Assembly: GCA_030268105.1 (NCBI GenBank)
Contig: BSDZ01000005.1
Span: 868,001-932,000, forward strand
Direction of reading: 5' to 3'
DNA from: Volvox africanus
Taxonomy: Eukaryota > Chlorophyta > Chlorophyceae > Chlamydomonadales > Volvocaceae
Length of the DNA stretch: 64,000 nucleotides
Shown here piece by piece: positions 9,653 through 21,714 of the stretch. The translations under genes were made by a program, and so were the position numbers. The notes under the pieces were generated by a model. That model did not search any database. It was given only the letters and a program-made list of their open reading frames with translations, and was not told where the DNA came from. How positions within the stretch are numbered: the first letter of the stretch is position 1; every line of letters begins with the position of its first letter.

Positions 9653-12084
9653 ATTCCAAATACACATTAAACCAGGTGTGTATGGTCACCACACGTACGT
9701 ACCGTTGTTTTTGGAAGTTTGACCTCAAGTCGGTCGCCTTTGATCCGGAAGTACTTTCGGATGGAGAGAGGCACGGCGGGGACACCACCTGCTGCTGCTG
9801 GAAACGCCATTTATTGCTAGAAGCACGCACGTTGAACAGAAGGCGGTGTAAATGACTCGCTAAGTAACTTTGGTGGGTGTCGTGAATCTGCACCTATTTG
9901 TAACTTGTTCCAATGCGACCGTATGTAACAAACGCTAGCTATGCAGATACGTAGCTAGGGTGTTACTTCCCACGTAGGCCTGCAGGCGGCTGGGGTTATG
10001 CAGGAGAGGGATAGATTGCAGGAGCAGTTGGTAGCACGTATATATACACATCAGTATCATCATGCATACCATCGGTAGCAGTAGGTAGCAACAGTAGCAA
10101 TAACAACCCTAACACACACACGAACATGCATATATAAATATATGTATTATTTTTCCTGAAACAACCACAGTATAATCACTATATATATTTGTGAGTTTCT
10201 GAACCGATGACAAATATGATGATGATGATTATTACAAGTTTGTGAGCTCGTAATGCCCCGATCGAGCCAAGAGGCTCACGAACCACAAAACGCTCAAGAC
10301 CAAATGTCATCAAAAACCTGTATAAGCCGTCAGAGCACGCACAAAATTCTGCCCCGATCAAGGCTTCGGTCCTCGTCCTTGATGCTCGTGCCCTGTGCTC
10401 GTGCAGCACTTGCTTTGAACTAAACACCGTGAACCGGTGCAAGCAAAAGCTCATTCAAGACCTCAGAAATAAGAATATGAAGTCCCGAAGACAGAGATCG
10501 ATCGAGCTTAATGAGCGTATCGCTATGTGTCCGCCTTCTCGCCACATTCAACCGCCGCACGCAACTACGCACTCGCTGGATGCAAATTTACATCCCGATA
10601 TAACGACATTTATCACGTCCGGTTAACGATATGTTGTTGTCCTTATTAAGAAGCAGACGAAATGACAGACTCAAGTGCTTGCTTGTTACTAGCTACTCAC
10701 GCTTGGATATACCTGCTTGCAAGGATGAAGGCTTAAATCCCCAAACATGTAATCGTCGTTGGACTACCGCAGATTAGCGTGGATTAGGTGGAATAGGAAT
10801 CCGCTGTACGTGCATGGATAAGCTTTGTCGGGGACACTTGTAGTCTGTAGTAATGACCGGCAGAACGCTGGTTCCTTTACGCTTACTGACTGAATGAGTT
10901 AGACGATGCCTAAGCGGTCCGCCGGTGGAAATACAAGGCTCGCTTTTTCTAGCTGCATTCACGATCCCTAGATACATTGGGATGTCATTAACGGATTTAT
11001 GAAATACTACATCGGGAAATTGAGAGCAAAGTTTATCACATCCCCGCCTGAACTCCGACACCTGGTAAACCGCTTCCCTGGAGTCCATTCCGAACTTCCA
11101 AACTCACGATCCTGCATGCAACAATTAAGGCATCGCTAATATTTTTATTTATATTTGAAAATCGAAATCCTTGTAGATTGCAACGTCTTGAAGGACAAGA
11201 TCCATTGCATCGTTCCCCGCTAATTAGTACACTGCATGACCCCCTTATCTAGCATTCAAGGTTTTGTTTCAATCGAAATTTCACTTCAATCAAGGCATAG
11301 ATAAGATGCATCATAAGTTGCATCACTTGCACTTGGGCGCGAGTTACTCCAGCTAGGTCTCCCGGTCAAGTGTCGGGCTGTACGTGGGACTATACATGCG
11401 ATTCCACGTATCGTGGGCGTCACAGACGAAAATGATCTTACCAGACGTCACGAATCTGATTTCATATAGTTTTCGGTATACCGTTATACGGAGGACACAA
11501 TTTTACGTGTGACGCTACGTCGAGTGGACGTCACTCTACCTGAGTTCCACGCAAAGCCACCAAAGTTACTGCAAGTCATATTGCGACACAACACGTTTGC
11601 TCCATTGCGCGGCATTCTGGCAGATGCTCTGTTATTGCGGTAAATGAATATAAAAGTTTTGAAGTGCATCCAAAGATGTAATGGTATGAGTGCCCTTGCA
11701 TAGCATTGTACAGCAATCATTACTTTTGCATTGTAAAACCTATTCGTAGAAGATTGCACGCGCCATTTGAGCTGGTAAAGAATTGGGAAATGGTGAAACA
11801 CGATAGCAGCAAGTACTCAGAGCCCGCGCCGCAGCCTTTGCATCACGCACATGACTTGCCCCCTCCAGGACAGGAGATAAGCATCCTCGAAACCACACCT
11901 TAACAAGGATATTCATTAGCCATGGCGTACTGACGAACAGGCAGGCCCAGAGGGGAGACAATAGACCTCATCCCCGGACGGATGGCCTAACCATGACAAG
12001 GATGCTTGTCCAAAATTCACACAGCAACACTGTTGGGGGCCGAAGAAAATTATGCCTGCTCACTCCAGGCCTCACGCGTTTCTT
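9653..12084. other. Region without recognised gene
   Basis: Frames of up to 105 codons on both strands show no recognisable family. Mixed microsatellite patches occur near 10030-10220, including an ATG/ATT run on the plus strand near 10215-10231. Nothing else is supported. Confidence 0.4.
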
Positions 12085-12552
12085 CCTTGACTCCATTCCC
12101 CTGTCCCTCCCTCCCTCCCTCCATCAATACCTACCTCCATCCCTCCGTCCCTCACAACCTCCTTGCCTTCATTCAGCCCTTCATCCCATCCTCCACCCCT
12201 CCACCCTCGGTCCGTCCCTCTCTATCTACCTCCCTACCTATATCCCTTTCCCCCGTTTCCCTTCGTCCCTCCGTCCGTCCCTCCATCCCTCCATCCCACC
12301 CATCGTCCGTCCCTCCGCCCCTCCCTCGATCCCTTCCCCCTCGTCTGTCCGTACAAACCTCCCCTCCCCGTCCGTCCCTCCGTCCGTCCCGCCCTACAAC
12401 CTGCCCCGTCCGTCCGTCCCTCCGTTCCTCCCTCCATCCCTTCCCCCTCGTTCATCTGTCCGACCCTCCCTGCCCCGTCCATCCGTCCCCTCGCCCCTGC
12501 CCCGTCCGTCCGTCCCTCCGTTCCTCCCTCCATCCCGCCCTTGTCCGTCCGA
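12085..12552 (+). repeat. Pyrimidine-rich degenerate minisatellite (CCGTCCGTCCCTCC type)
   Basis: About 470 bases are almost pure C and T on the plus strand. They are built from variable arrays of CCCT, CCGT and CCAT units with recurring longer blocks such as CGTCCGTCCCTCCGTTCCTC. All three forward frames stay open and give Ser/Pro-rich proteins, and the reverse frames give Arg/Gly-rich ones. This comes from composition, not coding. Confidence 0.85.
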
Positions 12553-12556
12553 TTGA

Positions 12557-12999
12557 ATGATACGGAAAGGCGCCCATGGATTGCTTGTGAGGCCTCGGGT
12601 GCAACCAAATGCTGCCGCCGCGCAGTCTCTCGAGAAGGATTCTGAGGTCGAAGCCCCCTTGCAAAATTATGCCGATGTCTTTCATGACATCCCAGGGCTC
12701 CCACCTATGCGACCTGTTGACCACACAATCCCTCTTGTGCCCGGAGCACAACCCGTTTCACGACCTATGTACATGTTAAGCCCATTGGAGTTGGATGAGG
12801 TGAACCGGCAAGTGAGGGATCTGCTCGCCAAGGGTATGATTCGACCCAGCACATCGCCATATTCTGCACCGATATTGTTCGTCGGTAAGAAGGACGGGAC
12901 GTTACGTATGTGCATTGATTATCGGGGTCTGAATGCAACTACGGTTAGAAATCGCTACCCTTGGCCACGCGTCGATGACCTGCTCGATAAGCTGAAAGG
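12557..12999 (+). pseudogene. Gypsy pol fragment (protease-RT linker and RT start)
   Basis: The fragment matches the PR-RT junction of the B' element ([13 protein letters not shown], then [19 protein letters not shown]) and the first RT blocks ([34 protein letters not shown]). It runs open for about 148 codons and is cut at LDKLKG by the LTR starting at 13000, so the polymerase catalytic YLDD box is lost. Its left edge meets the minisatellite. Confidence 0.85.
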
Positions 13000-13808
13000 T
13001 GTTGTACGCCGGTTCGATCACCGTTTATACCGAAGTAGGCTGCAATTCATCCGAGCACTATTGAGCATGATATAAGCATATTAGCATGATATATTCGAAT
13101 ATATCTAGCTAATGTAGCACGCCGCGTTATCAATCACGACATCGCGCTGTCGGTCAACATGTTTGACTCGAGGTTGATATCAATGCGCGAACCCACTATT
13201 GGCATAATATATCAAGCAATAATATTTCAAATATTATTACCTCATCCGTATTATAAACCATACGCGTATGCGGGAACGCGACGATCGTGATGGTTGGGTC
13301 GGCAACCGAATATTCAGACCTTTGCATATGGCATACGTTGCATCCATTAATATCATGGATTACGCGATGTTTAGAACAGTGCTAAGATAGTACTCACACT
13401 TGAGATCGGAATCCAGTGAGACTTGTACTGCACATTGGTATCGCGAACGTGATAGGTGCGAGGACGACCGCCTAGAGACCGAAATCGGCTCGACGCTAAT
13501 TTGGATAAAATACTCACGTACTTAACTCAGTCTAATTCCCATATATACGTTATACTCATTTATATTCGGCCTGAGCTATTCCAGCATATCATTTCCAGCC
13601 GGATGACGAACGCTGCCCGCGGGGTCTGACGGCAGACTTCTAATTTGTAACTGAAGATCATTGTAAGTTGAATCTTTCCTTATCTATAAGTCTTCCACTG
13701 TCACGTTGCTCGCACTGAAGTGTCTTGCTGTTCGTAAGCACGATTCATGTGTAGCTAACACTCAGACGCGCAGATTCAGTGCATGGTTGAAGAAGGAAGG
13801 ATACAACA
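13000..13808 (+). repeat. Gypsy LTR (A/B type) of element C
   Basis: The LTR starts TGTTGTACGCCGG and ends GGATACAACA, as do the LTRs at 27174 and 40596. It contains the perfect palindrome GATATATTCGAATATATC near 13088. It interrupts the pol fragment on its left and is followed by a primer site, so it is a 5' LTR. Confidence 0.85.
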
Positions 13809-14141
13809 AATTTGGTATCGAGACAGGTTCGTTGCCTGACTGTCTAATGATGCTCGATCGGAAGTAAGTTCTTTCCAGGACGACTGTCGACCATGGGCGA
13901 CGTAGCCCACTAGCAATTATCGCCAAAGAACGTTTCCACGCTGTATTAGATACTGTTGCTTCCGAATTGTGATATGTATTGCTTTTATACCTTTGTAGTT
14001 CACTGCAATTGTGATATGAGCCTTCGGTCTGAGTTTCAGGTGAAACTAGTGGTCCGGCACTGCTTGCGGTAGCTCCTGGTTACAACTTGCATTCTAATCA
14101 GCTGGAGGCTTTGATCGTGCGGACTACAGGGACCAACTGAG
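13809..14141 (+). other. Gypsy primer site and leader of element C
   Basis: TTTGGTATCGAGACAGG follows the LTR; it complements a tRNA 3' end ending TACCA. The leader after it corresponds, in reverse, to 18190-18520 of element E, so leader type and LTR type are mixed here. It is cut by the LTR fragment at 14142. Confidence 0.65.
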
Positions 14142-15931
14142 TGTTGTATCCTTCCTTCTTCGATCATGCACTGGATCTGCATGCCTGGATGTTAGCTATG
14201 TGTGCACCGTGCATACGAACAGCATGGCGATTCAATGCGAGTAAAGTGACAGCGGAAGACTCAGCAACAAGGAAAGATCCAACTTACAATAGTCTTCGAT
14301 TACAGATTGGTAGTTGGCCGTCAGACCCCGCGGGCAATATTCATCATCCGGCTGGAGATGGTATGCTGAAATAGCTCGGGCCGAATATAAATGAGTAAAA
14401 CGTATATAATAGAATCAGATTGAGTTCAGTGCACGAGTACTTGATCCAAAGTAGCGTCAAGCCGACTTCGGTCTCTAGGCAGCTGTCCTCGCACCTATCA
14501 CGTCGCGATACCGGTGTGCAGTACAGGTCTCACTGGATTTCGATCTCAAGTGTGAGTACTATCTTAGCACCAGAGTCACCAGAGAATCTCTTGGATTTAA
14601 TTCTTGGGTTCCAGGAGTGTGAGTGTGATCGACCAGAGGAACCTCACCATGGCGCATAGGAGCCGGCAATAAGGGAATACCAGTGGTCTCGGGTGCTGGA
14701 TCAGTCTCGTTAGTAATATTTTGAGTCGTGTTAACTGACAACGGTGCCAAGGGTGTCGGGCGTTCTTGTCCCGTCCTAAGGTGAGCTTCGATGTTACGAA
14801 CGATCTGAGCTCATCGTGTGTATGACCTCGTCCCTTCCAGTGTCAGGTCCGCAGTACTCGCTCGGGCTAACTGAAGTGAGAGACCGCGTTGAAACCAATA
14901 AATGTAGTCTCCTTCTGAAAAGCCAATCATGGGTGCTGTTAGGTCTTCAAGACGCAACCGGTAGTCCTCCACAGACTCGTTAGATCACATTCGATAAGTG
15001 CCTGCGTGTAATTCTCGATACATGGCAGCCACTTGCGACTGACTTCCTGGAGTGAAATGAGTGAGAAGCGCGTTAGTTAACTCTTCGAACGTAAAGTGTT
15101 CCTGCACGGTGGTCCAATGATCATACCACTCCCTTGCGACGCCGCTTAGTGTGGCCCTGATGAATAAACATTTCACCTCATCGCGATCACCACCCTTCAC
15201 CAACTTCAAATACCTCTTAGCGTCACGGGCATAGGAGCGGGTGGCGCTCACAATAATCTTGGGTTCGGTGTCGTAATGAATATGGAGTTGAGGTGTTGGA
15301 ACGATGAAACCGGGAACTCCGCCTTTGTCCATAAGTTCCTGTAGCGATCCCATCGCTGGGTTTCGCCCCGCCTCGGCGGGCACAATAAAGTCTGGTGTCT
15401 CGGGAGGATCCTGGGCTGGGTAACGGTAGTTTGACTGGGGAGCATCATCTTGGGGAATATGTAAGTTATCAACGTTCGGCACGGCCTCCGGTCCTTCGCC
15501 ATGAACACCAATATTAGCCTGTTCACTTTCCCCTGTAGTTGGTGGGTACTGATTATACGACATGTATGTTAATTTGTATCTTGCAAGGATAGAGAGAGAT
15601 AGGCCTATACCTTCAAAATTTTCTCCCGTGTATTGTTCTCGCACGAGTAAACTCCGATGCGAACGGTACTGTAACCCACCAAAGTGCTGTAATCTTCAAA
15701 TTGGTGTAGTCCTAACAGCTGGCCCCGTCAAATGTTCAACTTATTGGGAAGGCGGTTCCAAGTGTGGTAGTGATGGAATTCCTTCTGTGGATTTAAAGCT
15801 CCACTGGTAGCGAAAATACGATTAGTATTAAAGAACAAATATTATATTGATAGTTCAGAAAGAAAATAATACAGTACCGGCTTCCTGACGAGATTATCCC
15901 ATGATACTCCTAGCCGCCACTCACTCGCTTG
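14142..15931 (-). mobile_element. Gypsy element D: LTR part, gag and leader, minus strand
   Basis: Positions 14142-14567 are the 3' half of an A/B-type LTR in reverse (starting TGTTGTATCC on the plus strand). It joins directly to the middle of a reverse-strand gag at about 14568. The gag runs from ATG 15563 down, and its leader follows to about 15931. The LTR-to-gag junction skips all of pol, so this is a deletion product or recombinant. Confidence 0.7.
14568..15563 (-). pseudogene. Element D gag
   Basis: The start is ATG at 15561-15563, the same start (MSYNQYPPTTGESEQ) as the B gag at 41837. The product carries a Pro-rich N-terminus, then the Retrotrans_gag core (RDAKRYLKLVKGGDRDEVK, VAREWYDHWTTVQEHFTFEE). 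The frame stops at 14985, and homologous sequence continues to about 14568 with further stops. The zinc knuckle region is missing. Confidence 0.8.
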
Positions 15932-16485
15932 AGTCCTTCCTTCTTCAATCATGCACTGAAATCTGCACGTCTGGATTGTTAGCTAAGTGCATACCATGCT
16001 TGTGAACAGCAAGGCGATTCAGTGCGAATTGCCGGTTCGATCACCGTTCACACCGAAATAGACCGGAACACATTCGAGCATTATGAAGCATGATATAATC
16101 ATATTAGCATGATATACTCAAGTATATCTAGCTAATCAGGCATGTTACATTATCATCTACAACATCGCGCTTTCGGTCAAAATGTTTGACTCGAGGCTGA
16201 TAATTAATGCGCGACCTATCTATTGGCATAATATCTCACGTAATAATACTTTAAATATTATTACCTCATCTGTGTCATAAACCATACGCGTATGCGAGAA
16301 TGCGACGATTGCGATGGTTGGGTCGGCAACGGAATATCGACATTCGGACCTTCACATATTGCATGCATTGCATCCATTAATATCACGGATTACGCGATAT
16401 TCAGAACAGTACTACGAAGGTACTCACACTTGAGATCGGAATCCAGTGAGACCTGTACTGCACATCGGTATCGCGACATGATAGG
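15932..16485. repeat. Two gypsy LTR pieces joined head to head
   Basis: 15932-16028 is the end of an A/B LTR on the minus strand. At 16029 it switches to the beginning of an LTR on the plus strand (from GCCGGTTCGATCACC, lacking the first eight bases), which runs to 16485 and is then cut by the element E LTR. The head-to-head joint lacks any intervening sequence. Confidence 0.65.
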
Positions 16486-17329
16486 TGTTGTACCTCTCCT
16501 TCGGGTTTGCTCATAAGTATCTGCGCATCTGAAGGCTTTTGATACCGATGCGCGAGCACTTGATCCAAAGTAGCGTCGAGCCTGTTACAGCAAGGCAAGC
16601 GAGAGCAAACAGAGACAGCGGAAGACTTCAAGACAGGAAGAGATACTTAACTTAATATCTTACAGACCGAAGAGATGCAATGGACGTAATCGCCGTCAGC
16701 GCCGGAAGCAAGCAATCATCACGCGGCGGTGATAGCGAAGTTTAGGCTTAGCTCGGGCTAAGTAGAGTAGCGTATAGCAACGATAATGTAGAACACACGA
16801 GTGTTCTCCGGTATCAAATGTCTTATCTTGCTTAGCCGTCCTCGCATCTGTTATACTCGCAGCATCGCAATGCCGTACGATTCACATCAGGAGGCCGATC
16901 CTAGATGTGACAACCCTACTGCATATAGGCGATGTCTACGCATAACAACGTATAAGCCTTTCCGGCATTCGCATGATGCAAGGGTCCGGATAACGATATC
17001 CGGTTGCAGGGCATGTATCGCGACGAGTGCGGCACTCTCAACGTGTGCTGTAATGAAGTAATATTATATCAGATAATATTACTTATCGTTTCGTAGCACG
17101 AGCATAATGCGCACTTCAATGATTCGGGATTTCATGCATGCTAGGCGGATTTGCCATGGTGCGATGTCGCGATGGGTAATGACAACATGCCAAATGCATA
17201 TATAAATGTACACGAATACATTTATATCATGCAGATTCATTCATATGCAATGTGTTCATCACAATAGCACTTCGCCTTGTAGGATCACATCGACCTACAC
17301 ATCGGCGGGAAACTAACCGTAGCACAACA
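16486..17329 (-). repeat. Element E 3' LTR
   Basis: On the plus strand it reads from TGTTGTACCTCTCC to GTAGCACAACA. It aligns with 18523-19358 and 38355-39187. On the minus strand it is preceded by a purine-rich GGGGATAAGAG tract, the expected 3' LTR neighbour. Confidence 0.8.
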
Positions 17330-18522
17330 GGACTCTTATCCCCATCAAGTCAGTGGCACATTGTCTAGCCAAAGACCACGACAGATCTCACTGGAACCAG
17401 AAGATACAAAGAGCCTCAGAACGTGATTGATACGCGGATATCATTTCATTTGAGCGCATGCTATACAAGCCCGAGGCTAGTGTACGGCGTGCCTCCATAT
17501 CACGTGGCTAATCTTCTGGGGTAAGGCGTGCAGGCAAGGCGGCAATCAACTCACCAAACGTGAAGTTTTCCCGTGCAGTGGCCCATTGGTCTTACCATGT
17601 CTTCGTCACACCTTTAAAGGGAACTTCTGACGAAGAGACATCGCATGGCGTCATGTTCACACCACGGCACAACTGCAGGTACTTCCTAACATCACGTAGA
17701 TAGGTACGAGTTGCAATTGTAGTGTCACGCCCAACATTCATATCATGTGAGATAAACAATTTCGGTGCCGGGATAACAAACCTCTTCACCTCATCACCGT
17801 CAACGTGGTCTTGCACTTGAGGTGACAGCAGACCCCGTTAATCAGCAGTTCCATCTGTAACCGTCATGGCTGCCGAGCGTGGTGTAGTAAGATGGATAGG
17901 GGCCTGAAACACAAGAGAATCTTGAGCAACAATCGTGTCAATAGTCTCAAGATCTCTATCAAACATTCTAGGAATGGCACCCGGCTCGGGTTGACATGCC
18001 AAACCGACGAACGACAGGTCGTCACGTTCCGCCATCATGGAACACTGACCAAAACGTTCGAATTGCGTGACAATACGCGATGCACACAATTCCAAAGCAA
18101 GTGTACAAGCGATTCACATGAATCCGGCACAAGAGTACAAGCAATTCGGTCAGCGCACCGACGATACTCTTGCAGACTTCGAGTAAGTATGGCAGATACG
18201 TACTCAGTTGATCCCTGTAGTCCGTGCGATCAAAGCCTCCAGCTGATTAGAATGCGAGTTGTAACCAGGAGTGACCGCAAGCAATGCCGGACCACTAGTT
18301 TTGCCTGCAACTCAGAGCGAAGGCTCACACCATAATTGCAGTAAACTATAGAGGGACAAAAGCAATCACAATTCGGAAGCAGCGGCGTCCAACACTACGC
18401 AGTCAAGTCCTTCGGCAATAGTGGGCTATGTCGTCCATCGTCGACAGTCACCATAGCGAGAACTTACTTCCGATTGACGCAGAGAGAGACAGTCAGGCAA
18501 CGAACCTGTCTCGATACCAAAT
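17330..18522 (-). pseudogene. Element E leader and gag remnant
   Basis: Minus-strand frames include 18095-17838 and 17816-17592. The second has the gag block TYLRDVRKYLQLCRGV, a divergent match to the RDAKRYLKLVKGG block of A and B, so this is a different gag subfamily. The leader next to the right LTR contains a primer site complementary to CTCGATACCA and is shared with 13809-14141. No zinc knuckle or pol is present. Confidence 0.6.
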
Positions 18523-19358
18523 TGTTGTACCTCTCCTTCGGGTTTGCTCATAGGTATCTGCATGTCTGGGGACTTTCGATACCGATGCAAAAAGCACTTG
18601 CAAGTACAGCAAGGCAATCGAGAGCAAACAGAGACAGCGGAAGACTTCAGAGCAAGGAGAGATATAACTTACAATCATATATCAACGAAGCAATGCAGGG
18701 ACGCGATTGCCATCAGCGCCGAAAGCAAGCATTCATCACGCGGCGTTGATTAGCGAAGTTCAGACTTAGCTCAGGCTAAGATATTAGAGCAACTAGCAAT
18801 AGTTGAGTTGAACACACGAGTGTTCCATAAGCATAAGAATGTTTTGCCTGCTCTACTTAGCCGTCCTCGCATCTGTTATACTCGCGATATCTCTACGCCG
18901 TACAATCCACACTAGGAGGCCAACCCTAAGTGCGGCAAACCCTACTGCGTATCTGCGATATCCACGTATAACAACCGATAAGCCTTTCCAGCATTCGCAT
19001 GATGCAAGGGTCCGAATAGCAATATTCGGTTGCAAGTCATTCATCGTGACTAGTGCGGTGCTCGCAAAGCATGCCGCAACAATGTAATATTATAGCAAAT
19101 AATATTACTTAACAGTACATGACATGAGCATGCCGTGCGCCTGTGCTTCTCTGAGCATTGCATATATTAGGCGTATCAGCGGTGATGCGATGTGTCGCGA
19201 TGCATAGCATTAACATGCTGATCATATGCAAATGTATGCAAATACATTTATATGCATGCAAGTTCATTCATGGTCATCATGCATTCATCAAGTCAGCACA
19301 TTGCCTTGTAGCATCGCATTGACCTACACATCGGTGGGAAATGAACCGTGGCACAACA
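18523..19358 (-). repeat. Element E 5' LTR
   Basis: Reads TGTTGTACCTCTCC to GCACAACA on the plus strand. On the minus strand the primer site abuts it directly, which identifies it as the 5' LTR. Its right edge cuts copia-2 integrase. Confidence 0.8.
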
Positions 19359-20232
19359 TTACTGATGCCCCCATGACTGGCGAAACGTTGCGCAAAAGGT
19401 TCGCCGTAGCCATAGCTTCTGCCCAGAGCTTCTGCGGTAGTCCTGACTCCGCCAGCATTGCCCGGGTCTTCTCCAATAGGGTCCTGTTGAGGCGCTCCGC
19501 CGCCCCATTCTGCTCCGGTGAATACCCAACGGTCGTACCATGGATAATCCCTTTTTCGCCGAAGTAGGCGCTCATGGCTGAGTTAAGGAACTCGGTCCCA
19601 CGATCCGTGCATGCCTCCTTCACGCGACGGCCAGTCATATTCTCCAGCGCCTCGATCATTGTCTTGACCTTCTTTTGAACTGCATCCTTGGTCTCCATAA
19701 ACGCAACAGTAGAAAATCCCGTGCAGTCGTCCAGCAGTGTAGTAACGTACCAGGATCCACCTATCAAAGTCTCAGGCATAGGTCCGCAGACGTCCAGGTG
19801 TATCAGGTTCAGAGGTTTCGCCGCCTTGTGCCCAGTGGACGGGAATGGTCCACGTGTCTGCTTTGCATAAATGCAGGGCTCGCAGATCCACGACCTGGCT
19901 GCTTCCAGACTCGCGCGATCCAAATCCATGCCGGTTACCATGTGTTCCCGGCACATACGTTCAAGGCTTTTGTAGCCCAGATGCCCCAAGCGCCGATGCC
20001 ACAGTGCTGCCTTCGAGCCTTCTGACCCGACCGCCGCACATGAGCGGCCTTTCTTGGCTAAACGCCCTGCTGTGTGATGGCGAACAATATAGAGGCGTCC
20101 CACCTTGTCTGCACATAGGATCGTCCTCCCCTTTGCCTGTACGAGTGCTTTGTCGTTGCCCAGCTGAATGGTAGCGCCACGCTCATCGAGGATCCCTGCA
20201 GAGATCAGCTTTACAGTCGCCTTGGGCACCAC
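19359..20232 (-). pseudogene. Copia-2 GAG-pre-integrase and integrase core (truncated)
   Basis: One open frame of roughly 290 codons. It contains the GAG-pre-integrase segment (LWHRRLGHLGYKSLERM) and the Cys pair ICEPCIYAKQ of the HHCC zinc site. The DDE core follows with D in LIHLDVCGPM, D in TDRGTEFLNS and E in SPEQNGAAERLNRTLLE. It is well preserved until the element E LTR ends it at GASV. The protein would join element cDNA to the target. Confidence 0.9.
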
Positions 20233-20278
20233 ATAGACATTCTTGAGCTCAATTTTCAGCCCCTTGACAGTGTTACTT

Positions 20279-21226
20279 CACATGGTGTAACGGCCCACGT
20301 GGGTCGGCTTATACCTGGAGCCATCGTAGCCAACCACCGTGAACATCTTTTCTGGCTGCACAGCTCTCACGTCCTCCAGCTCTGACGCATCGTAGGTGAT
20401 ATGCCATTCTGACGCTGACTCCAGATGCCAGGCGTTCGACCGCGACTCATTTCCAACTGCATACACCATTTTTGTGGGCTCCCTGCACTGAAGGTTGCCC
20501 CCGCTGCGTCCATAGTTTTGCTGTTGGTCTGCCAGGCGCTTCTTGCATACTCCGATGAAGTGACCTGGCTTGCCGCAGTAATGACAGATAGCGTTTGACT
20601 CCTCTGCTTACTTTGTCGATTACGGCCTGTAGAGCTTGGGTTGCCACCACTTCAGTGCGTGACGTATGTGGATGATGACTCCCTGTTGTCATCGTCTGGT
20701 ATCACATACACCATGAGTCGCGCAACCACTTGCGAGAAGTCCAGCTCTCCTTCATGCATTGTCAGGGCTGTCGTGACTACATGGTACTTGCTTGGGAGTC
20801 CTTTGATGACAATTGTTGAGAGCTCCGTGTCAGAGACTACGTGTCCCACATCCAGCAAGTCCGACTGTAGCTGTCGCGCGCGGCTGATATATATTGGCAG
20901 CTCCTCTCCATTGGCCATTTTAAAGTCACTTAGCTCCTGTCATAGTGCTACCTTTCTCGTGTTGCAGGTTGATGCGAACATAGCCGCCAAAGCGTCCCAG
21001 GCGGACTTCGCATTTGCCGCCGAACAATTGTTTGGAGGTGATGGTTTTTAATGTTCTTGGCCATCACACTCTTGACCTTGTCGGACATGGTGACATCTGC
21101 CTCTGCAAATGGTGCTTGTAGCAGGGCGCGACTGTATCCAAGCTCCGCGCACAACAATTGGAATCACAGCTTCCAAGTTGGATAATTGTGCAGGTCCAGC
21201 GGCTCGTCCAGCCTATCCTTTCCCAT
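20279..21226 (-). pseudogene. Copia-2 gag and start of protease
   Basis: The start is the ATG at 21226 (same context as copia-1). Blocks LDLHNYPTWKL-like, DKVKSVMAKNIKNHHLQTIV, YISRARQLQSDLLDVGHVV and the zinc knuckle HYCGKPGHFIGVC (about 20545-20590) are all present but in several frames. The last open part, 20469-20278, has WHLESASEWHITYDASELED, where the usual protease DTGA-type Asp box should lie; a clear D-S/T-G is not seen. Confidence 0.75.
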
Positions 21227-21302
21227 TGTGAAGACCTATAAACGCGAAGATTAACACTAGAAATGGGCAAAAAATGTCAGGCTCCGCGGTCAACGATGAC
21301 CG

Positions 21303-21556
21303 GGGCTCATAACCTATTGAGACGTAGACTATCAGACATAAGGAAGCCTGACGTAATTACGAGAAAGTAGAGTTACATGTTATCTGATAGTAAAGAAGTC
21401 CGAATAGTTTGTTCTGGAGTCGGCACATATACTTGTGCGTATAGCACTACAAACAGTATGATCGCTGGTTGATAGCCTACCGCCAAGTACAGCTACAACA
21501 GCGGGATTGTTGCTAGTATGGATCGCTACATCCAACTGATATACCATTTCATAACA
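21303..21556 (-). repeat. Copia-2 5' LTR with half-tRNA primer site
   Basis: The LTR occupies 21315-21556 and ends CTCAATA on the minus strand; GGTTATGAGCCC (21314-21303) follows. It aligns with the whole copia-1 5' LTR, which fixes both LTR ends. Confidence 0.8.
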
Positions 21557-21714
21557 ATTTTAGAACATACCAATTAATCAGAATCTTCCGTTTATGACTT
21601 TCGTTCCTCATTCTCAACATCATGTTTCTCAGTAAAGCGTATTTTACAGATCTTGGCTTGCAAAATACGCTGCGGCTTTTTTTTATATATCGCGTCCTGC
21701 TCTATGTCAAAGTC

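Larger units (their letters stand above)
16486..19358 (-). mobile_element. Gypsy element E (second LTR type), internally deleted
   Basis: Two LTRs of the same type and orientation (16486-17329 and 18523-19358) enclose only about 1.2 kb. That interior holds a primer site and leader at the right end and a broken gag; pol is absent. A solo LTR of this type lies at 38355-39187. No 5-bp target duplication is visible (ATAGG on the left, TTACT on the right). The element interrupts copia-2 integrase on its right. Confidence 0.75.
19359..21556 (-). mobile_element. Copia-2: 5' part of a Ty1/copia element
   Basis: On the minus strand the order is LTR (21556-21315), primer site, gag, protease region and integrase. 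The element E LTR cuts it at 19358, inside the integrase core. RT and RNase H are absent here. Integrase residues overlap by about 110 codons with the start of copia-3 at 53459, so the two are separate copies rather than one element split cleanly. Confidence 0.85.

Noticed and set aside
11993..12704. Overlapping long open frames on both strands (up to 187 codons) rich in Ser/Pro or Arg/Gly
   Set aside because: They come from the pyrimidine minisatellite, which has no stop codons in several frames; no domain and no conserved start.
13820..13840. GGTTCG in gypsy primer-site regions as a tRNA gene
   Set aside because: Only the 3' end complement of a tRNA is present next to each LTR; no cloverleaf can be formed.
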